Assembly: GCA_039621445.1 (NCBI GenBank)
Contig: CP154954.1
Location: 44,867,847-44,931,846 of the forward strand
Origin: Euglena gracilis
Lineage: Eukaryota; Euglenida; Euglenophyceae; Euglenales
Length of the DNA: 64,000 nucleotides
Direction: 5' to 3'
Shown in pieces: positions 19,616 through 32,820 of the stretch. Positions within the stretch are counted from its first letter, which is position 1, and every line of letters begins with the position of its first letter. The notes under the pieces are model-generated. The model did not search any database and was not told where the DNA came from. It worked only from the letters and a program-made list of their open reading frames with translations. Position numbers and translations under genes: made by a program.

Positions 19616-20927
19616 AACATCGTATACAAAAAGATCATCTCTGATTATCCGATCGCCATTCGCACAGTTCAGTTCGTGTGGGTCATCATGGGGGCTCCGT
19701 TAGGCACAGCCCTCGACCACACAGGTGGGGAGGGCCACTTTCTTGGAGAGAGAAAGAGGCGGCCCCCGGTCTGCACTGTACGGCGTGGCGAGCACGAGGC
19801 GGTACGGCGTGGCGTCCCCCCGGGATGGGGGCGGGGCTTGGTTACATCGCCCCGGGGCTGCAGAAAAGAAATGCGAGTGAACCAACAGGAACTGTCGAGA
19901 ACGCAGCTGGAAAAAAAACTGGAGGGGGCGGCATGGCACCATGTCCAGGCCAAAACAAAACCAGTTGCCATCTGGCAGATGTTAAAAATTAAAATGCGAC
20001 AACAAATGAAGACATTGCAACAAAAACTTTGAAAAGGCAAAGAGGATGGAATTGTGTTGTGCATCCCCTCGTACGTTGTGCAACTCCTGTTGCCAACTCC
20101 TGTTGCCGATGCCCTCGCACGCAACTGTTCGGGGGCCCTAATATAACAAAATCCCTGTGCCTGTTTGTGTGCAACTCCTGTGTGTGTGCAACTCTCTTTT
20201 GTTGCCGATACCCTTTCATACGAAACTTTTCGGACGGCCCAAAAATAACAAAACCTCTTGTGATACATATGCCCTGTGTGTGCATCACCCTTTTGTTGCC
20301 AATGCCCTTTCGTATGCAACTGTTCGGATGCCCTAAAATTACAAAACTGTTGCATATGCCCTGTGTAGAAAGGAATTTTACCGTATTTTTTATGATAAAT
20401 TATTATTCAGTTTTATGATAATAATTATTTTGGATACATTCCTAATAAAATTGAGAAATAACTTCCATGCTAATGAAATCAAAATGCATCAGATATGTTT
20501 CTAGTGTGAGACAAGTTCTCTGGGATCTTATTCACAACTTCAAATGTATTTTAAAAATGGTAAAAAAGAAAACATTTCAAATATATGTACACATTACTTT
20601 ATTATTTCTTTAAAAATTGATATACCAGCCTTTACAAAAAAAAAACATAAAAAAATCCTGGAAATTCAAAAAAAACATGCAAAGAATGTGCAAAAAGTAT
20701 GAGCAAAATTGAAAAATTTCCGAAAGAAATCATCTCCAGCTCGCAGCCAACAGCAGAAAAAAAATTTGCGAGCTTCGAGAAAGTGCTCAATTTTGTCAAA
20801 AGATTGCCATGCCAAAAGAGCAAAGCTGGCAGTACAGGCCAGGAACCAACAGACACTTCACCGAGCCTGTCGTGAAACAGCACCTACAGCTGTGAGATCA
20901 ATCCCCGGGAGTGACGACCCGCTGCCA

Positions 20928-21071
20928 GCTGATGAGGTGGCAGCCGCCCCGGTCGGAGTCCAGGCTGCCCGACGTCGCGGCCGGGGAGGGGGGCGGCAGC
21001 GCGCGGAACGTGTCCGCCACCACGGCGCAGTCGGAGCTAGCCGCGTCCAGCAGCTCGTCGCCTCGGTGGGT
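20928..21071 (-). CDS. Duplicate sensor exon (THRGDELLDAA)
   Basis: Copy of 7,747-7,890, identical in frame. As the most 3' exon of the block it has no downstream membrane exon before the copy 1 block begins about 2 kb to the left. Confidence 0.65.
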
Positions 21072-21493
21072 GGCACCAGAGGCGGCTCCATAGGTGGACG
21101 GGGTTCAGAGCAAAGTTTTTTCAGGATCTGGGGGGTCTGGCACACACCTGCCAACACAGCACAAGGCTGGGGGGGGTCCCATCCTCAGTCTAACGCAAAA
21201 TCTGGCGGGGGCGGACCCACCCACCCAGCCAGTCACCTACCCCCCCCCCAGTCACCAACCTGGAAAAAAAAATGTCTCTGGTTCACCATACGTGGGGTCT
21301 GGAAATCGGAGGGGGGAGGGAGTTTGTTGACAACGGAGATGAAAACTTCCACAAACATTGACAATGCTGGCACTCCCCCGGAATGGCATGATTTGACTAC
21401 ACCAATTGGAACGATGGATGCCCAAGGCTGGGGCACGGGTTGTTAAATCCCCCCCATGAGTGTCAGGTGTGGCCCGGTGGAGGGCCCCTGCCC

Positions 21494-21612
21494 GGAGCCA
21501 CACGTGGCGGCGATCAGCGTGCCGCGGTCGTCCACGAGGTACGCCGTGGAGGCCCCCGCCGCCCCGCCGCTGAACCGCTGCACCGCGGAGTGGAGCAGCG
21601 CCGCCCAGTCAG
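21494..21612 (-). CDS. Duplicate Cache-like sensor exon (STAYLVDDRGTLIAA)
   Basis: Copy of 8,316-8,434 with the same CCCTG and CAGGGG edges. Confidence 0.7.
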
Positions 21613-21817
21613 CCCCCCAGGGCCTCGCCCCGCAACCAAACTCTGTCGACCCAGACCCTCTCCCCAGTGCTGCCGAGCGAAAGATCATCGAGGGCACAGC
21701 ATTTCTGTGTGTGTTCCACGCCCGCAATTGAATGCGTGCGTGCGCGCGCGCGCGCGCGCGTGTGTGTGTGTGTCTGTGTGTGTGTGTCTGTGTGTGTGTG
21801 TGTGTGTCTGTGTGTGT

Positions 21818-21884
<67 letters not shown>

Positions 21885-22177
21885 CGCGCTGCTAAATGTC
21901 CGAACCCAGACACAAATTCCCTCTCCCTTAGTGGACCGTTTGGGGCGACGACAAAACTGAGCTTCGAATGCACTCTGGGAACTCTTCGGATCCAGCAGTC
22001 GAAGTGTCATGGGTCAGAAGAGCATTCACAAGCTGTGTTGTTAATGGCCTCCAGAGCCCGGGGCCAGGCACGTCTTCCCTTTGAAGGCTGAGAAATGGAA
22101 CCGGGCCATCAAACCCCCCCCTCTCCGGCCCTCTCTCCGCGCAGCCTGCTGGAGGTGTGCTCAGCGGGGCCCTGCCC

Positions 22178-22279
22178 GGCGTCCTGCACCCACACGAAGT
22201 GGAGCACGCGGGTGCCGTTCACCCGCGTCATGCGGTACTGCCCCACCTCCGTGAACGTCGGCCGCCATGGCCCCTCCGC
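22178..22279 (-). CDS. Duplicate sensor exon (FTEVGQYRMTRVNGTR)
   Basis: Copy of 9,005-9,106. The frame is identical, while adjacent intron homopolymers differ in length. Confidence 0.7.
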
Positions 22280-22284
22280 ATCTC

Positions 22285-25200
22285 CAGAAGTCGGATGGGG
22301 GCGTAAACGGCACCCCCCCCCCCCATACACGCCCCCCCCTCGGGCCGACCAACCAACCTCGGACTTGGAACCCCCCCCCCCCCCGGGGAAGAAAATCAAA
22401 AGCCGCCGGGACGATTTCTTCGGCCGCAAACCACCCAATAACTGATTTTTTGGCAATTTTTTTTTGAGACCGACCGTCATCAAAAATGCCATTTTTGACC
22501 AAATTCGCCGAAGAATGCCAATTTGGGTTGTTTCAGGGTCTTTTCGGGGGGTTGCATTTTCACGAATAATTCCTTGAAGGGGGGTCGCTGAGCTCTTACC
22601 TCTTTAGAGTAAGAGCGAAGCTTACCCCCCGGCGACCGTGGGTCCGACCCCCCCCCTGCCCCCCCCCCCTTGGGTAGGTCCGGACACCCGAGGATTATCG
22701 ATGTGATTGGATTTCCTGGCCCCCAAAGTGAGGAACCACAAATTTTTTCTTGGTGTCCACATGTGAACCACAAAAAAATTTTGGTGTCCACAGGTGAACC
22801 ACAAAATTTTTTTGGTGTCCACAAAATTTTGTTGCCCACAAAACTTGATTGAGGATCGAAATAAAAATGAGTTTTACAACTAAAAGCTATTACGTCTTTT
22901 GTGAACCACACTAAATGAATGTCTGGCGCATACCGATCGATACCCGCCCCCCCCCCCCTGGGCAATTGTCGCGTGACAAATTGGGTAGCACGGAGGGGGG
23001 TGACAATTTCCCGGGGTGACAATTTGGCCGGCACAGAGGGGGGTGACAATTGCCCGGGGGCGTCAATTGCCCACCCATGTAAGCCACATTTGAACCAAAT
23101 GATCAAGAACACCATCTGAAACACAAACGAACATATGGTCGTGATATTGTGCAGAGCGTTTGGTATGCGAAAGTTCTCAGCGCGTTGTAACGAAATAAAA
23201 GATCAATCGAGTCATGCGGCGAAAAGAAAGTTCACAATGCAATACTACAAACGGGGGGTGACAAATTGGGCAGCACGGAAGGGGGTGACAATTTCCTGGG
23301 GTGACAAATTGGCCGGCACAGCCAGGGGTGACATTTGCCCGGGGGCGTCAATTGCCCGGGGGCGTCAATTGCCCGGGGGCGTCAATTGCCCGGGGGGGCG
23401 CGGGTAGGGCGTCCCAAAGTTGTGGAATGGGGTCCTCTTTGCTTTTCCTCAACTCCGTAGCGTTTTCGAGATATTTTGAATTTTCGATTCCTTGACCCCA
23501 AAATGACCCTGCAATTTCCCCGGGAAAAAAACGGTAGACAACGTTTTTGCTCGGGGCATATCTCCGGACTGGCGGGGAGTTGCGGGTAACCTAAGGGCTC
23601 TGGAGAAACTAGAGATCGTCCCCTAACCTATACGGATTGAGCTTGAGACACCAAAATGCAGCCACATTGTGGGGGGTGGGGAGACCCTCCTCCCACCTCC
23701 AGTTTTTGGTTGCCGAAACTTCTCGCTGTTGAGTTCAGAATTTCTCATTGAGCCTCAAGAGGGTCCTAAAATACACACCCGGCGCGAAGAGCAGGTGCGG
23801 ATGCGGGTGCGGGGGTGTTTTTTTTCCCCTGCAGAGGAGGAGCGGTCCACTTTGGTAACAGACGCCCAAAAGACGTCATTTTCTGCCGAAATCGGCCACG
23901 TCGACGCTCCAAAAGTGAGAGCTCTGCCTCGCCTTGAGGTCGGCGATCCTTTGCCTGATTGTTGCGAAGGGGGACGGGCGGAGAGGCGTAATTTTGCCCG
24001 CAGCGGGAGTGCGTAAAACGCAGCAGTTACCGCCTGGGAGGCGCAAAATACCATGTGGGGGACTGGTTTTTTGAATAGTGTTGAGCTCTTAATTGGACTT
24101 GCACGTAATGGACGGCCGAAAAGACTAGTTGCAAATTTCGCATAAATTATGGTTTACAAATTGCACACCTGCAATTTAGAGTTACTTACAATAATTTTTG
24201 AAAGGTTAAGAGGTCAGCGACCACCCCCATACACCCCATACCCGTTTTCTTCGATTTTCCGACTTCTTTGACCCGGAAATGATCCCCAAATCCATGGGTT
24301 CCAGGCCAAAAACGGGGGGCCGGGGTCGAAAAAAATCGAAGGAATTTTTTTCCTTGCCCGAAACGATGTTTTTTTGGCTCCCAGACCCAGAAAAACTGCA
24401 TTTGAGCCGAAAATGAGCGTTTGCCAACTTTTTTAAAACCAAAAAGGGCTGAAAACGGCTGAGTCAAAACACCCCAAAATGTACAAAATGGCCAAAATTG
24501 GTCGAAAAAAACAGTCCTAACTCGGGCTTGGCGGGGAGTTGCGGGGAAATCAAAATATCCTTAGATAAGGCATTTTAAGGGCTTCAATTTAGGTCTCCAG
24601 ACATTTCCTTTGACTCCCAACCATTTTTGAGAAATTTTGATTTGGAAAAATCGATTTTTTTGAGCAAAAAAGGATGGCCCAAAAAAACACCCAAAGTGGC
24701 CGTTTTGGGCCACAAAGGTGCGTTGGAAGACGGGCCAGGCGCTTCGGCGGCCAAAACGGCGAACGGGGGTCGATAGAGGGCCTCCAGGGGTGCATTTTGT
24801 CAGTGAGACACTTCTGGAGATAATGTGCGTTTCCTCGAGATATTTTCGAAAAATCGATTTTTTGACCGATTTTTTGACCCTGGCAAAAGGGCAGAGTCGG
24901 GGGCCAATCCTTTCCAGTTTGGACCCCTTCGTGGCTGAATAACTCGGGCCTGGCGGGGAGTTGGGGGTCAAACAAACGGACGTGATTTGGAAACTAGAAA
25001 TCCAGTCGCTGGTGGATGAAAAAAAAATTCTGGGAACGGAGCCGGGATCATGGCGATAATCCGTGGTTTTCTGCATTGCTTCAATGTTGTTGAGGAGAAA
25101 GGTAATGATGCAAATGTCAGCAGGCGGTGGGAAAACTTTTTGGTGTCCACGTGTGAACCACAAATATTTTTTTGGTGTCCGCAGGTGAACCAAAATTTTT

Positions 25201-26000
25201 TTTCTGGTGTCCACAGGTGAACCACAAAAATTTTTTTGGTGTCCATACGTGAACCACAAAAAAAAATTTGGTGTCCACAGTGAACCACAAAATGACAACC
25301 TTGGTGTACCACACTAAATGAATGTCTGGTATGCGTGGTTTGGGCCAACTCCTCGCCCAGGCCGAGATACGGCCGTTTTGCTGTTTTGGGCCAGTTTTGC
25401 CAGTTTTGGCCATTTCGGGCCTGTTCGGGGCCCGAAACCGTAAATTGACCGTATCTCGGGCTAGACGAGGAGTTGGGACCCAAACCAGGGGGTCAATCAT
25501 GAGGTTTAGGGGGGGGGGGTTGACCGTTTTTTGAGTGTTTTTTCCCGGGGCCTGGTTGTGCAATTTTGAGCCAGTTTTCGGCATTCGGGGACCCCCTGCG
25601 GGGGTCCGAGGGCGGCTGGGCGAGGGGAGTCGGGAGGCATGTCGGGACCCAAATTTTGAAATTTTTTTTGCTCAAAAACACTTTTTTCTCACTTTGGAAC
25701 ATCAAAAAAAGCGTTTTTGAGCGAAGTATATTTTTTTTCTGATGCGGACCCCCCCATGCCCCCCCTTGGCTGGGGTCCGCCCCCCTGGCCGGTGTACTTA
25801 GCCTTTTTGGGTCAAAAAAGTCTATAAATTTCTAATATTTTTTGTGCCCAAAACTATATGTTTTTGACCCCCCGGACTCGAAAAAAGTGTTTTTGGGCCG
25901 AAAATGAGCGTTTTTTTTTACCCCTGTCCCCGACCTGGACTTGGCAGCCGGCCGAGCCGCCGGCCGGGCCGGGCCGGGGTGGTCTCCCAAAGAGCTCAGC
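22285..26000. other. Long intron, copy 2, no gene seen
   Basis: Same repeats as 9,112-12,840, with homopolymer-length differences and local substitutions (for example near 23,520-23,560 and 25,820-25,845). Confidence 0.6.
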
Positions 26001-26142
26001 TCTACGTCACACCCTGGTTGCTATAAACCCCCCCCTTTGACCGACCAACCAAACCGGATCCTGTAAACCCTAGGGGGTTATAAGTGGGGGGTTTAGGGCT
26101 GCGCATGAACCGCCTCCCAACCCTCCGCCCTCCCAGGGAGGG

Positions 26143-26281
26143 CGGCGCCATGCCCAGGGTCGTGCCATCAGGTTGGGTCTCCGGCCACAGCCACGGCGCC
26201 ACCCACGCCGCCTGCGTGTCCGCCATGTTGAAATACGCCTCCGAGCGGTCCGGGTATGGGGTCCACGACTCGAACGTGGCT
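26143..26281 (-). CDS. Duplicate sensor exon (ATFESWTPYPDRSEAYFN)
   Basis: Copy of 12,980-13,118, identical. Preceded on the minus strand by the identical 59-bp intron at 26,287-26,345. Confidence 0.65.
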
Positions 26282-26348
26282 GCCAGCAGGGCGGGGTGGG
26301 CCCCACAATGGGACAGGCAGCCACACGAGAGTCCTGCCCGCCCTGGCC

Positions 26349-26470
26349 CCGAGGTTCCAGTCGGCATCCACGCGGTCGCGGTACATCACGCTGCTGTTGG
26401 TGAAGTGCTCCCAGAACAGGTCCCGGCGGCCCGGGAGGTCCATGCGGCTGGCACAGAAGCTCCATTGGTT
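26349..26470 (-). CDS. Duplicate sensor exon (NQWSFCASRMDLPGRRD)
   Basis: Copy of 13,186-13,307. Confidence 0.65.
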
Positions 26471-26964
26471 GCCGCCAGGGGGGCCCGTGGCCAACCTCAG
26501 GACCAGGGTGAGGAGGCCCCAAGAGGGGGAACCCCCGAATATAAAAAAAATTCCCGAGAAGTGAATTCGGAACCGAACTCAAATAATAAACCTCCCCATC
26601 TGCACAGTGGTGAAAGTAAGGGACACAAGCGGGGGGGGGGGGGGGAAAAAAAAAAAAAAGCGGGGCAAAACAGAACCATTGGTGGATTGGTTGGAAAAAA
26701 CATCAAATAAGCATTCACTGTTCAAAAAAGCCCAAACACGTAAAAAGAAAATGGGCTTGGGGGCTGGGTGAGGTCCTTTTTTGGGCAATGTTTGCGTTAA
26801 ACAATTCCCCCCCCCCCCCCGGCTCCGACGTCAGGCATCCAAATAATAAACCTGGATTGCAAAACTTGAGGGGTCAGGATGTGTTGATGGCAGCAATTTA
26901 ATCCAACAGGATTCCATGCCACTTTGCTGAATCCCCCACCTTTGAGCGCCACAGTCTTGCTCAC

Positions 26965-27024
26965 CCAAAGGGCGACTTTGCACAAAAGTGTATCGAACCA
27001 AAATTCATCTTCGACGATTCGTCC
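26965..27024 (-). CDS. Duplicate 60-nt conventional exon
   Basis: Copy of 13,802-13,861 with the same acceptor and donor. Confidence 0.45.
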
Positions 27025-27112
27025 CTGTTGATAAATGGAAAAAATGGAGTTACAGCTGGAGAAATACTCATTTGCATTCATTTAGGCGAGGGGTGGGTAG
27101 CCTTGGAACCAC

Positions 27113-27227
27113 CTTTGAACAACACATGATGTAAATCTGTCAAGGCTGAGAGTGCAGTGACTCTGCCACGGCTGAAAATGACCAAAAATGGCCTGAAACT
27201 CTCTCCGTCTGCGTTGACATAGATTCC
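27113..27227 (-). CDS. Duplicate conventional sensor exon (GIYVNADGESF)
   Basis: Copy of 13,950-14,064. Confidence 0.55.
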
Positions 27228-27517
27228 CTGCATAAAATCACTGACCCTGACTGCTCCCTGATCCCCTTCATGCGGGGTCCTGAATGAGCAGGATCGGAGT
27301 TTGCAAAACAAAATTTGTATGATGCAGGAGATTCTGAACCCTCCTGCCCTGTCATACCAGTGGCCAGGGGCAGGGGAGGGTATTAATATGAAGCTGCCCC
27401 CAAAAGAATTGTCCAGAACTTTTTCCCCTCTGGATTTGGATTCCTCCATCCGTTCATTCAAGCGGAGGGGCAGTCCCCAAGGAAGGGAGCACCAGCTGTC
27501 CCAAGGGCCCCCTGGGC

Positions 27518-27862
27518 GCCCGGGGCATACTCCTCCGGGTACGTGGTGCAGATGCCGCCGGCCCGCTTCGCCACCCCCTCCATCCAGGGCAGCATGACCC
27601 GCTTCGGGGGCTGGCCCGGCCCTCCCTTGGCAGCCCAGCCATCCCATGTCCCCGTTCGCCGGCGCAACGCAGTAAACCGGGACCGGCCCCGCCCCGGCAC
27701 TTCCTCGAGCATTCGCGCCACCGTTTGCAGGAAGTCGAACGGAGAAGGCACCGGAGCCGACGGTTGGAATGGAAACGGAACGAGCGGGAGGCCCGGCCCG
27801 GCCAGGCGCGGCTCGAGCAGGCGCCCCACCAGCGGGCCCTTCGCATGTCGCAGCCACCGGTC
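27518..27862 (-). CDS. Intact sensor exon, copy 2
   Basis: One open frame: RWLRHAKGPLVGRLLEPRLA ... FPFQPSAPVPSPFDFLQTVA ... RSRFTALRRRTGTWDGWAA ... KRVMLPWMEGVAKRAGGICT then TYPEEYAPG. Ends before CAGGGGGCC. Pro-rich loop, then a Trp-containing segment typical of a ligand-binding Cache-like fold, though I cannot name the ligand. The copy 1 counterpart is frameshifted. Confidence 0.7.
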
Positions 27863-28205
27863 CCCGGCGGGAGGGCGGCCCCCACCAACCCCGCCCCGTC
27901 CTCCGGCGCGCTGCACCGAGAATGGTTCGTCGGGTCACTGCCCCCCCTCTGGCAGAGGCGGGGCTGACAGATTCTTGGGCATGACACGCATGGCAGACAT
28001 CAAACAGGAATTTATCAGGTACAGAGAGGAATGGGTGGAGAAGCATCTTTTTCATAGGGATCGTCGCAAGGAAGGGCTGTGGATGCATTTCAGCTTCGAG
28101 ACTGAACTCAGGCACTCGGGCGGCCCCATGCCCCGTGGAATGTGCCGGCACCTTCTCATGGACCTGCACGACTGCTTTGGCCCTCAGCCGTCAGCCTTCC
28201 TGGAG

Positions 28206-28361
28206 CGGAGCCGGCCCCCCGGGCCATGAAGGTGATCCAGTAGTCCGCCTCGTCCAGCGCGGCCTGGAGGTTGGCGTACAGCACGTGGAACTGCTGCGCC
28301 GACACCTCCGCCAGCAGGTCGTACCCCAGCGCCTGCGTCTTGAAGGCGCTCACCGCTGCCT
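28206..28361 (-). CDS. Duplicate helical sensor exon
   Basis: Copy of 15,055-15,210 (AFKTQALGYDLLAEVSAQQF), unchanged in frame. Confidence 0.7.
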
Positions 28362-28802
28362 GCCGGACCCCTGCCGCCCCGGCTCACCCCAGGCTGGCCG
28401 GGCCGCCGATGCCCCCGGCCAACCGGACGCAAGCTGGATCGGCTGCCTCCGAACAGCGCCCCGGCCTGAGTTCCGCCTAACTGCCGATGGCTTTGCCCCA
28501 TCCACCAAGGGGGGAGAATCAAGGCACCGCATTGGGTAGAGTGTTCTCATGGGCTTTGTCTGTCCTGCTGGGTTTTTTCCTCTCTATCCCCTTCACTTCC
28601 CTTTGGTATGGGAACTCTTTCAAGGTCGTGGGGGCGGAGCGCCGACATCTTCCATCATTTTAAATGAAGAAAATAGAGAATTGTCAAAAAATCTGACCAC
28701 AAAAAAAGGGAGGATATTCAGCAGCTGTTTGCTCTCGGTGTTTTAAGACAAAAATTGTGTTATGGGTGTTACTTTGATTGACTTTATTATTACTTTTCTC
28801 AC

Positions 28803-28931
28803 GCCAACGCGCCAAAACAACACGTCAAAGGAAGCTGTCCCTGTGTGGCAGTGCACCTGCTCAGGTGCATTGTCCGGCTGGCTGGCTGTGCCCGACATTC
28901 GGCTTGAACACTGCTGATTTGCCACCACCAT
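28803..28931 (-). CDS. Duplicate 43-codon exon candidate
   Basis: Copy of 15,652-15,780. Confidence 0.35.
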
Positions 28932-29479
28932 CTGATACTGCCTTGATTTCATTGAGGGTTGAAGACACTCCTTATGAATGCAAGAGGTTGTTGCTAATCA
29001 CATAGTGCATGGACTTCTCCCCTGGAGCAAAAAAAAAAACGTCCAGGATTTGAGGTTCTGGGGGCGTCCAAATGTTTTGAACTCAACGCCCACAAGACAC
29101 GACCTTGTGTGTGTGCAGGGAAAAAAAGTTGGGGGAAACAGTTGGGGAGGGAGGGTCAGGCCGACCCACTACCCACCCCAATCTAACCGTTTAAAACAAC
29201 AATGTTTCCAGCTGAGAAACCGCTTCCTGTGTCGAAATTTTAAAAGCATCCATAAATACAATCGTTTGAAAGCGCCAAAGCGGGGGATGGAGAAGGGCCC
29301 GGGCCATCACGGGGGTGGTGCTGACCACGGTGCCGGCAAGGCCGCCCGCCAGTCACCCAGACACCTCACCTGTGCAGCACCCCGTCACGTGTACAGCTGC
29401 TGCCCAGGGTTGACCGGAGTTCGAGAGAAGGACGAGGGAACTGGTGGAGGTCGGTTTCCTGTGGTTAGGGCGCCTGCCA

Positions 29480-29580
29480 CTCCCCTCCGCATGCGTTTTC
29501 CGCCAAAAGAAGCCCAAAAGAAGCATCCGCGCCTTGGGCGATGGAGATGGCCAGGAGGCACGTCAGCAGCAACACCGGCA
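29480..29580 (-). CDS. Duplicate signal-peptide exon candidate
   Basis: Copy of 16,342-16,442 (MPVLLLTCLLAISIAQ). If functional, the duplicate block could start its own secreted sensor-only product. Confidence 0.45.
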
Positions 29581-29841
29581 TCGGTGGCAACCTGCGTGGG
29601 GGCTCTGGGGGACTGGGTAAACTGGAAGCTGGTGCGGGGACAGGGATGGGGAGAGCAGAAATGTCCTCCCTCAGGTTCTGAACCCCAATGACTGATTTTT
29701 GACAGGCAGAAACAAAGGCCAAAAATCCCTGCCGTCTGCTGATGTTGTGCTTCTTGGCATGATTTTGTCAAAATGATGTTAAAAAAAGAACTCTCCGTTT
29801 CACGGAGCTGGAGGGGAGTGCAACAACATTGGGCGGTGGAC

Positions 29842-29997
29842 CCGACCGCAGCTTGCGCATGAACCTCTTCGAGGTGTGGGGGACGGCGGCGGCGCCAGCC
29901 AGGCCCGTGTCGCTGGGCAGGGCCTTCGCCATCTCCACCGTGGAGAAGGACGGGTTGCAGGACCCCGCCGGGGAGTGGCTGCTCCGCGGCATACGGG
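29842..29997 (-). CDS. Duplicate GC-rich exon, one codon shorter
   Basis: Copy of 16,704-16,862 with an in-frame 3-nt difference. Just beyond the acceptor side the two copies differ at several nearby bases (29,998-30,045). Confidence 0.45.
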
Positions 29998-31745
29998 CTG
30001 GAGAACCTGCCACTGCAACGGGAAGTGGGGCGAAGGGGCAAGGGGGTTGACAGAAAACCCAGATGGCCCAATCCTGACACTGCCGAAAGCCGGAAAAAAT
30101 ATTTTCTAATTTAATAATAATGAATAATAATAGTTGGGATTTGTCAGCCCCCATGTCCTCAAACTTGAAGAAAAAAAAAACAAAAAATGCAAGCATGCAA
30201 AGCCCCACAATAATACAGGACATGGTTGGAGGAGTCAAATCCTGCCAGGACTCATCAGCTGGGTGATCGCCGCTCCTGGGCTCGCAGTCAGGCCGTGCCT
30301 GCTTTACCTGTACTGGCATGACGGTTGTTTGCATTTCCTTGGGGAGAAGGGCAGTGGTTGATCAGCAGCCCCCTGCCTTTGGTCTTGCTTCCTCCAAGGG
30401 GTCACTCCATGCGGAGGCTGCTGGAGCACACTTCAGGTTATGTTCGGTCAAAAAATTCAGTGTTAAGAAAGGGGACAAAAGTTAAAACCCGTATTTCCCA
30501 AAAACTTAGCCATATTTAGCCATATACATTAAAAAGTAGCTATATTTTGGCTTTTGTGCCGAAAATTTCTGGCTTAAGGCCCCCTGGCACAGGACTCCCC
30601 GTGCCAGGGAGGCGTCCAAAATAAAAAGAAACTTAGTGGCAGTACTGTGGGTACTGCATGCGTTGACCTCCTGTTTTCCCCCTTGTCGAATTCAATGGCC
30701 GCAATACCAGAAATCGCCAACTTTACTTACTTTGAATATAATTGGCTGGAAAGATTTAACAGCCCGCAGTGCCAGCGAGCTTGGGATCCTGTGAGATGCA
30801 GGGGAGGGGGGAGGACAGCCGAAGAACTTCCAAAAGTGGCAATGTGGAAATAAACCAAAAAAAGAGATTAATTCCGAAAAAATTCTGTCTTCCTGGAGAT
30901 CGTGCAATTGTATTGAAACCCAAAACCATATGCTCTGGAATGGCTGCTTCAAAAAATTTCTTCTGACGTTGCTGGGGTGACAGAGTCAGATCTTCGCAGA
31001 ATGCTCCAGCCCACAACCTGAGCCCGCCCCGAGTGCTTAGCGGCTTCAAACAGCTGCTAAACCGCTTCTAATAAGGCCAGCCGCAAGTTTACAGGGGAAC
31101 CCCGGAACACAAACGGCGAAGACGAAAGGGGGCAGGGGGGGAGGAACGAGCAGGTCCCACAGGGGAAGCCCCTGCAACGGATGGCAGCGAAGATAAGGGA
31201 GGGGAGGGTGGGGGGCCGGGGTCCCCGACAGCGGACGGGGTTTGGAAGACGGCCGAAAGGGGGGAAGGGAGGTCCGCCAGCGGGGACTGAGAAAGGGGGG
31301 AACGGAGGGACCCAGGGAAGACGGGCGGGATCAGGGGGGGGGGACACCAGGAGAGTGCCCGGGGGCCCTCTCTGGGGCAGGGGCACCGGGGGGCACGGGC
31401 AAAAGTTGACACTTTTCGACCGTTGGTCGGCACAAACCATCCGACACCGGGACAATTTCACGCCATTGTAATCATGCCTGAAACAATATTCATTTTTTCC
31501 TTCAACTTGAGAAATGTGCCTTTTCCAACAAAACATGTTAAAATCCTCAAAAAAAATTGCCTAGACAGGTGAAGAGAAAAGTACCAACAAGGAGCAAGCA
31601 CAGAGGGTGGAGAAGGACATCGGGCGGGGGGGGGGGTAGGTGTCCCATATTCCTTTTAGAATCTTTCATAAAATCGCCATAAACAGATGAGATCCAAGAA
31701 AAAAAACAAAATAATGTCAGAAATGTGCCTGATCCAACCCTGTAA

Positions 31746-31870
31746 GGCCAGACAGCCGTGGGATGTCACATAGAACATGGAAAAGAAAGTGGGTGGTCGG
31801 ACTGTTGGCAGTTTTGTCAAGGGTAATCCCTGGACTATCAACACGATTCAAAACCAATTCATCCTCCCCG
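31746..31870 (-). CDS. Duplicate 5' exon candidate
   Basis: Copy of 18,613-18,737 with a synonymous change only. Confidence 0.45.
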
Positions 31871-31929
31871 CTGATAAATTCAAAAATCAAAATCAACCTG
31901 CACTGCACACACACGGAAACACAGATACA

Positions 31930-31979
<50 letters not shown>

Positions 31980-32820
31980 GATGGGATGTATGTATGCATA
32001 CACACATGTGAAAATATGTGCACATATGTAAATACATACATGCATGATGCACATAATTACGCACACCTGCAACCGACCCTCCGACCTACTGACCTACAGA
32101 CATGTCTCCATACATACATGCATGCATACATACATACATACATACATACATACATACATACATACATACATACATACATACATACATGCATGCATACATG
32201 CATGCATACATACATACATACATACATACCTCCCCCCCCCCCTTGTCCAACGACCACTAATGTTCGTCTCTGACCGGGGGGGCTGTCGCTAAAATGGCCA
32301 ATGTTCGTCTCCGACCAGGGGGGGGTGGTCGTTAGACAAGCGGGGTGGACCACAAGTCGGAGGAAAATTTGCCATAGATGGGGGTATATGGCCATTTTTG
32401 GGCTGTTTTTGGCCATTTATGCTATTTCTTGACTACGGTTGGCCACTTTTGGCCATTTTGGAAATTTTTTGAGCGCTTTTGGGAATTTTTAGGCATTTTT
32501 GACCACTTTTTGCCATGTTTGGTCGCTTTTGGCCACTTTTGGCAACTGTTGGCCACACTTTGGCCCCCTTTGACCGTTTTTGGCCACTTTAGGCTGTTTT
32601 TGGTTACTTTTGGCCATTTTTGCCTTATTTTTGCTATTTTTGGCAACTTTTTGGGCACCTTTGGCCATCCCTTAGCCATTTTAAGCCATTTTGGGTTATT
32701 TTTGACTGTTTTTAGCCAACTTTTACCAATTTTGGCCGAACCAACATCGTATACAAAAAGATCATCTCTGACCGGGGGGGTGGTCGTTAGACAAGCCCGG
32801 TCGTTGGACAAGGGGGGGGA

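Larger units (their letters stand above)
6475..19641. repeat. Tandem segmental duplication, copy 1 (about 13.17 kb)
   Basis: Sequence from CATCGCCATTCGCA to ATACAAAAAGATCATCTCTG recurs head to tail at 19,650-32,770. The offset drifts from 13,180 to about 13,130 because of small indels, mostly in microsatellites and homopolymers. It carries the sensor exons of gene A. Confidence 0.95.
19650..32770. repeat. Tandem segmental duplication, copy 2 (sensor block only)
   Basis: Head-to-tail repeat of 6,475-19,641. Contains every sensor exon, but the left end stops at the junction before any membrane or cyclase exon. Beyond 32,770 the sequence diverges into GACCGGGGGGGTGGTCG repeats. Confidence 0.95.
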
